From positions 23,428-87,427 of the forward strand of contig JBPBQN010000082.1 in assembly GCA_050954865.1 (NCBI GenBank): 64,000 nucleotides of DNA. Reading direction: 5' to 3'. A program made the position numbers and the translations under genes. Origin of the DNA: Mucilaginibacter_A sp050954865 (lineage in GTDB: Bacteria; Bacteroidota; Bacteroidia; Sphingobacteriales; Sphingobacteriaceae). The first letter of the stretch is position 1. Every line of letters starts with the position of its first letter. This document shows, piece by piece, positions 27,515 through 33,754 of the stretch. Under the pieces are notes generated by a model. It was not told the DNA's origin, ran no database searches, and was given only the letters and a program-made list of their open reading frames with translations.

Positions 27515-28144
27515 ATGACCAATCCCCAAATTTTAATTATTGATAATTACGATTCCTTCACCTATAACCTGGTTCATTTGGTAAACGAATTAGGCTTGAA
27601 ATGCGAAGTTTGGCGCAACGACCAGTTTCAGCTGGAAGACGTGGATCAGTTTGATAAAATTATTCTTTCGCCTGGGCCGGGCATTCCTTCCGAAGCTGGT
27701 TTATTATTAAAAGTGATCGAAAAATATGCTGATAAAAAAAGCGTTTTTGGTGTTTGCTTAGGTCAGCAGGCCATTGCCGAGGCTTTTGGTGGAGAACTTT
27801 TAAATCTAAGCCGGCCAATGCATGGTTTGGCTACGCCGATCAAAGTAACCGATCCGGAAGAAAAACTTTTTGCCGGTTTGCCCGAAGTTTTTAATGTTGG
27901 CCGTTATCATTCCTGGGTGGTTGCGGAAAAAGGTTTGCCGGAAGAAATCCAGATTACAGCAATTGATGAAAAAGACAATTCCATCATGGCGTTGCGGCAT
28001 AAAAAATATGATGTGCGCGGCGTGCAGTTTCACCCCGAATCTGTGCTGACAGAACACGGCAAACAGATGATGCACAATTGGATTATGGGAACTGAAACGG
28101 AAGCAAATCCGGATTTGGTGGCCAACCATTTCATCAAATTATAA
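27515..28144 (+). CDS. trpG: Anthranilate synthase component II (glutamine amidotransferase)
   Basis: Supplies ammonia to TrpE from glutamine. 209 residues, class I amidotransferase: oxyanion segment ILSPGPGIPSEAG, nucleophile Cys in GVCLGQQAIAEAFGG, and His-Glu in VQFHPESVLTEHG. In other bacteria the same subunit may also serve p-aminobenzoate synthase. trpD, which usually follows in Bacteroidota, is not present; trpC follows 27 bp later. Confidence 0.94.
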   Translation: MTNPQILIIDNYDSFTYNLVHLVNELGLKCEVWRNDQFQLEDVDQFDKIILSPGPGIPSEAGLLLKVIEKYADKKSVFGVCLGQQAIAEAFGGELLNLSRPMHGLATPIKVTDPEEKLFAGLPEVFNVGRYHSWVVAEKGLPEEIQITAIDEKDNSIMALRHKKYDVRGVQFHPESVLTEHGKQMMHNWIMGTETEANPDLVANHFIKL

Positions 28145-28171
28145 AGACTTTCTGCAGAAAATATTTTATTT

Positions 28172-28957
28172 ATGATTACGATTTTAGACCGGATTGTTGC
28201 CCAAAAAAAAACAGAAGTACAAGCCGCAAAAGCCAAAACTTCGTACACCAAACTGGAGGAATCTGAGTTTTTTAACCGGCAGCCTTACGTTTTCCGCGAG
28301 TTTTTGCTGGATCCAACCAAAAGCGGAATTATTGCAGAATTTAAGCGAAAATCTCCATCCAAAGGCATCATCAACGATCAGGTAAAAGTTAAAACGGTAA
28401 CGCAAGGTTATGCGGCGGCGGGCGCTTCAGCTTTGTCGGTTTTAACCGACCGTGCTTTTTTTATGGGCAAAAAAATGGATTTAATCCAAGCGCGAAAAGC
28501 CAACCAGATTCCGGTTTTACGCAAAGATTTTATGATTGATGAATACCAGATCATTGAAGCCAAAGCGTTGGGTGCCGACATTATTTTGCTGATTGCGGCG
28601 ATTTTATCTCCGCAGGAAATCAAAAAAATGGCTGCGCTGGCCAAAAGTTTAGGTTTAAACGTTTTGCTGGAAGTGCATAACCTGGAAGAACTGGAGCGCA
28701 GTTTAGATCAAAATGTAGATGCTGTGGGCGTAAACAACCGCAACCTGGCCGATTTTACCGTTTCGGTGGATACTTCTTTTACCCTGATAAAATCGATACC
28801 GCAGGAATTTTTAAAAGTTTCTGAAAGCGCGATTTCCAATCCAGAAACCATCCGCCAGCTTAAAGCGGCTGGTTTTAATGGTTTTTTGATTGGGGAAACT
28901 TTTATGAAAGAAGCTGATCCGGGAATGGCAATGAAGGAATTTGTGGGGAAGATTTAG
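28172..28957 (+). CDS. trpC: Indole-3-glycerol-phosphate synthase
   Basis: Closes the indole ring from CdRP. 261 residues of a TIM barrel with EFKRKSPSKG (catalytic Lys), PVLRKDFMIDEYQI (catalytic Lys), LLEVHN (Glu), VGVNNRNL, VSESAISNPE and GFLIGETFMK. All expected residues are present. It is the last gene of this trp run; trpD, trpF, trpB and trpA are not in the window. Confidence 0.95.
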   Translation: MITILDRIVAQKKTEVQAAKAKTSYTKLEESEFFNRQPYVFREFLLDPTKSGIIAEFKRKSPSKGIINDQVKVKTVTQGYAAAGASALSVLTDRAFFMGKKMDLIQARKANQIPVLRKDFMIDEYQIIEAKALGADIILLIAAILSPQEIKKMAALAKSLGLNVLLEVHNLEELERSLDQNVDAVGVNNRNLADFTVSVDTSFTLIKSIPQEFLKVSESAISNPETIRQLKAAGFNGFLIGETFMKEADPGMAMKEFVGKI

Positions 28958-28979
28958 CGGGAGATGTTTTCTTTCAATC

Positions 28980-29305
28980 TTATTCTATCTCAACAATATT
29001 TATATCATCCACCAAAAGCATTTGTACAGCTTTATCGATATGACTTTGTAAAAACTTCCATAAAGTGCGGTTATCGCAATTGCCAATTTTAAGGCTTATT
29101 AATTTAGGCGGTGATCCTAAACGAGTAATAATCTCTGTAAAATCCGAATCTTTAGAAATTAAGATAACTTTTCCATGCTGTTTTGCAAACTGATAATAGC
29201 TACATCAGTTGTATTCTTATAACCAAGCACAAAAGATGATTTAACAATCATGCTTGTGTATTCTGCCAGCCATTTAGCTATAATCGGAGAAAGTTGAACA
29301 TCAAT
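28980..29305 (-). pseudogene. Decayed DUF5615 (PIN-like) toxin gene
   Basis: Reading the minus strand, one frame gives IDVQLSPIIAKWLAEY and on to YKNTTDVAI, and a second frame continues YQFAKQHGKVILISKDSDF, then ITRLGSPPKLISLKIGNC, ending IVEIE. Together they make a normal DUF5615 protein, with the acidic D in IDVQLSP and KDSDF. The two frames are separated by a one-base loss near 29190-29197. At the 5' end no start codon is in frame: a TAA comes right before the IDVQ codons. So the gene is dead or nearly so. It follows the DUF433 antitoxin-like gene. Confidence 0.75.
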
Positions 29306-29366
29306 TTAAATCTCCGAATTATCAAAGTGCATGGATAGTTACTGTATTTTTTAACTTAAAAGCAGC

Positions 29367-29561
29367 CTATAAAAGTGCTGCCTTTATATCTTCTTTTTCC
29401 AAAATCGGATACTGTTCCAATATTTCATTTTCTAACAAACCGGATGATAGCAGTTCAAGAACATCACTCACAGGAAAGCGCATTCCTCTGATTGTTGGTC
29501 TTCCACTCATTAAACCAGGAACCAGCGTGATCCGTTCGAGCAATGTTTCAGTTATTGACAT
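29367..29561 (-). pseudogene. DUF433 antitoxin-like protein, probably truncated
   Basis: 64 residues with the DUF433 core VPGLMSGRPTIRGMRFPVSDVLELLSSG and EILEQYPILEKEDIKAALL, a DNA-binding antitoxin-type fold. Family members normally continue ALLYAA. Here a TAG stands where that Tyr would be, and the frame goes on open for AAFKLKNTVTIHAL and then TGA. The upstream two thirds is intact, so a shortened protein may still be made. It precedes the broken DUF5615 toxin gene, the usual partner order. Confidence 0.7.
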
Positions 29562-29676
29562 AATTTAAAGTTACATATAAATCAATTCCTGCACAATTGA
29601 CACTTAAAAACTAATCAATTTTTATATTTACAATAATTGCGGACTTGGCACTCCAATTGCAAACTGATTATTAACA

Positions 29677-30861
29677 ATGAAACAAAAATATTATGATACT
29701 GCCGTAAAGCAGGAAAAAGCGGTTTTAGTGGGCATCATCACGCCAAATGAAACTGAAGAACAGGAACGCGAATATTTGGAAGAACTGGAATTTTTGGTGG
29801 ATACGGCTGGCGGTTTAACCGTAAAAACTTTCACCCAAAAAATGCAGCGGCCAGAACGTGCCACGTTTGTAGGCACCGGAAAGCTGGAAGAAATAAAAGC
29901 TTACGTGGTGGCCGAAGAGATTGATATGGTGGTTTTTGATGATGAATTATCGCCTTCTCAACTCCGGAATATTGAAAATGAATTGCAGGTAAAGATTCTT
30001 GATCGGAATAATTTGATTCTGGATATTTTTGCTGGCAGAGCGCAAACGGCACAGGCCAAATCTCAGGTGGAACTGGCGCAATTACAATATTTGCTGCCAC
30101 GTTTAACCCGACTTTGGACACACTTGGAACGCCAAAAAGGTGGTATCGGGATGCGTGGTCCGGGTGAAAGTCAGATTGAAACCGACAGGCGTTTAATTCT
30201 GAACAAAATTTCTTTGCTGAAAGAAAAACTGAAACATATCGACCGCCAAAATGAAACGCAGCGTAAAAACCGTGTGCAACTGGTTCGTGTGGCTTTGGTT
30301 GGCTATACTAATGTTGGGAAATCGACGATCATGAACATGATTTCCAAATCTGAGGTTTTTGCAGAAAATAAACTGTTTGCCACGCTGGATACAACCGTGC
30401 GCAAAGTGGTGATCGAAAATTTGCCGTTTTTACTTTCCGATACAGTTGGTTTTATCCGCAAACTGCCGCATCATTTAATTGAGTGTTTTAAATCGACTTT
30501 GGATGAAGTTAGAGAAGCCGATGTGCTGATTCATGTAGTAGATATTTCGCACCCGAATTTTGAAGATCAGATTGCTACTGTTACCGAAACGCTGAAAGAA
30601 CTCGGTGCCATTGATAAAAAAATCATCACCGTTTTTAACAAAATCGATGCTTATCATCCGGAAAACATCAACCCGGAAGAACCAGAAGTGAAGCTGACGT
30701 TGGAAGAATTTGAGCAAAGCTGGATGGCAAGAAATAACAGTCCGGCGATATTCATTTCCGCTTTGAATAAAGAAAACCTGGAAGAGTTCCGGAAGTTACT
30801 TTATGAACGCGTAAAAGCCATTCACACAGAACGTTATCCTTATGATCAGTTGCTGTATTAA
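29677..30861 (+). CDS. hflX: Ribosome-splitting GTPase HflX
   Basis: 394 residues. N-terminal HflX domain (VDTAGGLTVKTFTQKMQRPERATFVGTGKLEE), the glycine-rich linker LTRLWTHLERQKGGIGMRGPGESQIETDRR, and the GTPase domain: G1 GYTNVGKST, G3 DTVGFIRKLP, G4 NKID. HflX rescues stalled ribosomes in stress. All motifs are intact. It is the first gene of a run with rbfA, a peptidase and a TonB-C protein. Confidence 0.95.
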   Translation: MKQKYYDTAVKQEKAVLVGIITPNETEEQEREYLEELEFLVDTAGGLTVKTFTQKMQRPERATFVGTGKLEEIKAYVVAEEIDMVVFDDELSPSQLRNIENELQVKILDRNNLILDIFAGRAQTAQAKSQVELAQLQYLLPRLTRLWTHLERQKGGIGMRGPGESQIETDRRLILNKISLLKEKLKHIDRQNETQRKNRVQLVRVALVGYTNVGKSTIMNMISKSEVFAENKLFATLDTTVRKVVIENLPFLLSDTVGFIRKLPHHLIECFKSTLDEVREADVLIHVVDISHPNFEDQIATVTETLKELGAIDKKIITVFNKIDAYHPENINPEEPEVKLTLEEFEQSWMARNNSPAIFISALNKENLEEFRKLLYERVKAIHTERYPYDQLLY

Positions 30862-30866
30862 CCGGC

Positions 30867-30880
30867 ATACTGTTTTTATC
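30867..30880 (-). repeat. Dispersed motif copy, ACAGTAT variant
   Basis: Plus-strand ATACTGTTTTTATC, 5 bp after the hflX stop, followed by GCACAAAAATC. Confidence 0.8.
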
Positions 30881-30957
30881 GCACAAAAATCAGCCATTTT
30901 GCCAAATACGATTTACCTTTGGCGCTGCGTTTACCTTCAAAACCTACCGTAAATATT

Positions 30958-31320
30958 ATGGAATCTAAAAGACAACAAAAGTTTGCCGGTGTGATCCAGC
31001 AGGATCTGGCAGCAATTTTTCAGCGGGAAGGAATGAATTTTCTGCCCAATACTTTAATTACCATCACCAAAGTGCGCACCACGCCGGATTTAGGCATTGC
31101 GCGCGTTTTCCTGAGTTTTTTTAACGGAACCAACAACGAACAGGCTTTGCAAACGATCAAGCTGCACTCGTCGGAAATCCGTTATAAATTGGGCAAACAA
31201 ATCAGAGATCAGGTTCGCGTGATTCCGCAACTGGAATTTTTTGTGGACGATACCAGCGATTACGTGGATCGGATGGACAAAATTTTCGATAAAATTCATA
31301 AAGACGAAAACGAACAATAA
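30958..31320 (+). CDS. rbfA: 30S ribosome-binding factor RbfA
   Basis: Assists late 30S maturation at the 16S 5' end. 120 residues with the KH-like fold and the conserved ITKVRTTPDLGIARVFLSF and RYKLGKQIRDQVRVIPQLEFFVDDT. I start at ATG 30958 (MESKRQQKFAG); the frame opens at 30919, but upstream residues do not match the family. The next gene starts 3 bp later. Confidence 0.93.
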   Translation: MESKRQQKFAGVIQQDLAAIFQREGMNFLPNTLITITKVRTTPDLGIARVFLSFFNGTNNEQALQTIKLHSSEIRYKLGKQIRDQVRVIPQLEFFVDDTSDYVDRMDKIFDKIHKDENEQ

Positions 31321-31323
31321 TTT

Positions 31324-32025
31324 ATGCCGGTAAACAAAGCACAGCACTTTGCCGATCTGCTGCAACATGCGCAAGAAATTGGTAAAGTGGTTGATTTTGA
31401 TCCGCAGCAAGACAAACTGTTTCCATTTGATTTTACTTCGGCCAATGCAACTTTAAGCGCAGAAACCGTTGCTGATACAACTGCTTTTTCGGCTTGGGTT
31501 GAAGCTGTTCTCCGGCAAAATCATTGCAAGTTCGGTGTGGGCGGTTACTTTGAAAATCGTACACTTTACGCACGAAGTTCTCATTTCAATACTTTGGATG
31601 AGCCGCGCCGTTTGCATTTGGGCGTAGATATTTGGGGTGAAGCAGGAACGCCGGTTTATGCTCCTTTTGCCGGTAAAATTCACAGCTTTCAGGATAATGA
31701 CAATTTTGGAGATTACGGTGCCACAATTATTCTGGAACACTGTTTTTACGGCCTCAATTTCTTTGCGCTTTATGGTCATTTGAACCGGAAATCAATTGAA
31801 AATTTGTTTCCCGGAAAAACCATTCAGCCAAACGAAAAAATTGCCGAATTTGGTATCCCTGCGGAAAATGGCAACTGGCCGCCGCATTTGCATTATCAAT
31901 TAATGTTTGATATGGAAGGAAAAACCGGCGATTATCCTGGCGTTTGCAAGTTTTCTGAGCGGGGAAAATATCAGCAAAATATTCCTGATCCAAATTTAAT
32001 TTTACGTTTTCCGGTACAACGATAA
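31324..32025 (+). CDS. M23-family peptidase (LytM domain)
   Basis: 233 residues. The M23 zinc motifs are present: LHLGVDIWGEAGTPVYAPFAGKI (first His/Asp), LYGHLN, and the final HLHYQLM in WPPHLHYQLMF. Such enzymes cut peptidoglycan cross-bridges. No signal peptide is visible at the N-terminus (MPVNKAQHFADLLQHAQ), which is odd for a wall enzyme; a cytosolic role or an unusual export route is possible. It begins 3 bp after rbfA. Confidence 0.85.
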   Translation: MPVNKAQHFADLLQHAQEIGKVVDFDPQQDKLFPFDFTSANATLSAETVADTTAFSAWVEAVLRQNHCKFGVGGYFENRTLYARSSHFNTLDEPRRLHLGVDIWGEAGTPVYAPFAGKIHSFQDNDNFGDYGATIILEHCFYGLNFFALYGHLNRKSIENLFPGKTIQPNEKIAEFGIPAENGNWPPHLHYQLMFDMEGKTGDYPGVCKFSERGKYQQNIPDPNLILRFPVQR

Positions 32026-32067
32026 GGCTGTTTTTTCGTTATTCTATTTTATATAGAAACCAAAAAT

Positions 32068-32730
32068 ATGTTGTATTTATTTATAATTTTTCAATCGCTT
32101 ATTTCCGTTTTTATTGGCGAAGATCAGCCGCAGTTTAAAGGCGGACAAGCGGCGTTAAACAGTTTTTTGTCGCAAAATTTAATTTATCCGGATTATTCCA
32201 AGCAAAACTGCATTTCGGGTACGGTGCAAGTGAGTTTCAGCATCGACCAAAATAACAAACCTGTTAACGTAAAAGTGCAGCAAGGTTTTGGCGTTGATTT
32301 GGATGATGAAGCCATTCGCCTTGTAAAAATGACGGCCGGAAAATGGATTTTGCCACCAGATCATGATTTAAGCACCACTTTAATTTTGCCGGTTAATTTT
32401 AATTTAAGCGATTCTCGTTGCAACATCCGAAATCGTAACGATATGGATCAGGCGATTAATGCCTACAAAGAGCGCGAGGCTTTGGTAGATGCCGTAACCA
32501 ATTATTACAAAAACAAATATTTGGGTAAAGCGGATGCCGCTAAAGAACCGGAAATTTTAGCGCTGAAAAGACAGCTGGGTTTGGATGATGGTTATGCAGA
32601 TGAAGTGGTTGACCAAGCCAATAAAAAGCTAAAACAAGGCGATAATGAAGGTGCTTGCGAAGACTGGAATTTTGTGCGCAACATCGGCAGCAATAAAGCG
32701 GATGCGCTGCTGGCTAAATATTGTAAATAA
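32068..32730 (+). CDS. TonB C-terminal-domain exported protein
   Basis: 220 residues. The N-terminus (MLYLFIIFQSLISVFIG) is a signal peptide or anchor. Residues about 20-110 form a TonB C-terminal domain (PQFKGGQAALNSFLSQNLIYP, then SGTVQVSFSIDQNNKPVNVKV). The last 100 residues are helical and end in a Sel1-like piece (KLKQGDNEGACEDWNFVRNIG). There is no proline-rich periplasmic spacer, so it is not a full TonB; such proteins are common in Bacteroidota and their role is unclear. Confidence 0.75.
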   Translation: MLYLFIIFQSLISVFIGEDQPQFKGGQAALNSFLSQNLIYPDYSKQNCISGTVQVSFSIDQNNKPVNVKVQQGFGVDLDDEAIRLVKMTAGKWILPPDHDLSTTLILPVNFNLSDSRCNIRNRNDMDQAINAYKEREALVDAVTNYYKNKYLGKADAAKEPEILALKRQLGLDDGYADEVVDQANKKLKQGDNEGACEDWNFVRNIGSNKADALLAKYCK

Positions 32731-32734
32731 GCGG

Positions 32735-32777
32735 ATACTGTTTTTAGCGATATAAATTTGGGTTGATAAAACAGCAT
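32735..32777. repeat. Inverted pair of the dispersed motif (43 bp)
   Basis: ATACTGTTTTTAGC at 32735 faces GATAAAACAGCAT at 32765 (13 bp, one A shorter), with ATATAAATTTGGGT between. It lies 4 bp behind the TonB-C gene, where a terminator is expected. Confidence 0.75.
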
Positions 32778-32865
32778 TTGTCATTCCAACCGTAAAAGAG
32801 AAATCTTGATCAAATAGCTGAGTTTTCGTTTTGATAAAACTCTCTCTGCGGATTAAGATGACAAA
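32777..32865. repeat. Degenerate long palindromic repeat
   Basis: Ends TTTGTCAT and ATGACAAA are perfect inverted repeats; inside, CCAACCG/GCGGAT and AAGAGA/TCTCTC partly match. It resembles the dispersed GTCATTxC...GAGAAATC palindromes common between genes in Bacteroidota. No coding potential. Confidence 0.5.
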
Positions 32866-32904
32866 GCGCACCTCAAGCTTTTCACCCCAAACTTCCAAAA
32901 ACTA

Positions 32905-32918
32905 ATCCTTCTTTTACC
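32905..32918 (-). repeat. Dispersed motif copy, one mismatch
   Basis: Plus-strand ATCCTTCTTTTACC followed by GGTATAAAATTTTTG. Confidence 0.5.
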
Positions 32919-32943
32919 GGTATAAAATTTTTGTAAAACAGCA

Positions 32944-32970
32944 AAGCTCCCTGATGGGCAGGGAGCTTTT
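32944..32970. terminator. Hairpin between TonB-C gene and tRNA-like gene
   Basis: AGCTCCCTG and CAGGGAGCT around ATGGG, with a T tract on the plus strand. It can end either the plus-strand transcript or the minus-strand tRNA-like transcript. Confidence 0.75.
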
Positions 32971-32971
32971 A

Positions 32972-32989
32972 CTAACCAATTATAAACCT
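32972..32989 (+). promoter_or_regulatory. Leader block shared with the trp leader
   Basis: CTAACCAATTATAAACCT; 17 of 18 bases equal the block at 26028. Here it follows a hairpin and abuts the 3' end of the tRNA-like gene. Confidence 0.5.
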
Positions 32990-33004
32990 AAATTATGAGA
33001 AGGG

Positions 33005-33116
33005 CTGTAGGAGAAGGGGTCGAACCTCCACGAAGTAGTTATCATGTTGCCATGGTTTCCTAAAATCTTCGCCACCGGGACAAGGAGGTGTGTCTGCCAA
33101 ATTTCACCATCCTACA
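33005..33116 (-). tRNA. tRNA-like gene: leucine-type body, GUC triplet, oversized variable arm
   Basis: 112 nt without encoded CCA. Acceptor arms TGTAGGA (33116-33110) and TCCTACA (33012-33006) pair perfectly; discriminator G. D arm GTG/CAC with GG and AGA in the loop, as in tRNA-Leu. T arm GGAGG-TTCGACC-CCTTC is good. The anticodon stem CCTCC/GGTGG has a T-T mismatch in the middle and the loop is TTGTCCC, placing GTC (Asp codons) at 34-36 (33081-33079) with C37, which is unusual. The variable arm is 41 nt: a 5-bp stem CGAAG/CTTCG with a 31-nt loop. It could be a decayed tRNA, or a tRNA-like RNA with another use. Confidence 0.6.
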
Positions 33117-33274
33117 ATTTGTTTCTTCAGCAATTAAAAGAACGTTTTTTGCTATTGCTGATACAAATCTAAGGCTTGAATCATTTTCTTACAAATATTT
33201 CAACAAAATAATTTTATTTTTATCTAAAATTAAATTATACTTGCTAAACGTTACGTATTTGAAAATATTAGCCT

Positions 33275-33745
33275 GTGAAAAAACCTCATAATTCAGAAAT
33301 TGATAATCTTGATATTCAAATCCTGTCTATCCTGATGAAAAACGCTACCACGCCTTACACAGAAATTGCGAAGGAACTGATTGTTTCTGGCGGAACCATC
33401 CATGTGCGCATGAAGAAACTGGAGGAACTGGGCATTATCAAAGGCGCAAACCTGGAAATTAACCCGCAAAAATTAGGTTATGATATTTGTGCTTTTCTGG
33501 GAATTTTCCTGGAAAAAGGTTCGCAGTACAACAATGCCGTAAAGCAGCTGCAAACTGTAAACGAGATTGTAGAACTGCATTACACCACCGGTAGCTGGAG
33601 TATTTTTGCCAAAATTATTTGTCGTGATACCACACATCTGCGCGAAATTTTGAACGAGCAAATTCAAAGTGTAGAAGGTATCCAACGCACAGAAACGTTT
33701 ATTTCGCTGGAAGAAAGCATTAAACGCCAGATTATATTGGATTAA
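33275..33745 (+). CDS. Lrp/AsnC-family transcription regulator
   Basis: 156 residues from a GTG start. N-terminal winged helix-turn-helix (IDNLDIQILSILMKNATTPYTEIAKELIVSGGTIHVRMKKLEELGII) and C-terminal RAM/AsnC ligand-binding domain (VEGIQRTETFISLEESIKR). It probably senses an amino acid; the target genes are not obvious. The 158-bp upstream gap is very AT-rich and holds its promoter. Convergent with the AddA-like gene. Confidence 0.92.
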   Translation: MKKPHNSEIDNLDIQILSILMKNATTPYTEIAKELIVSGGTIHVRMKKLEELGIIKGANLEINPQKLGYDICAFLGIFLEKGSQYNNAVKQLQTVNEIVELHYTTGSWSIFAKIICRDTTHLREILNEQIQSVEGIQRTETFISLEESIKRQIILD

Positions 33746-33754
33746 AACTCTACT

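Noticed and set aside
32821..32904. Short ATG frame of 15 codons before the 32944 hairpin as a leader peptide
   Set aside because: It has only Ser/Thr/Lys codons, no run of one amino acid, and lies in the palindromic repeat.
33088..33291. Small open frame starting MCLPNFTILQF
   Set aside because: It overlaps the tRNA-like gene on the other strand, has no conserved feature and runs into the Lrp gene in another frame.
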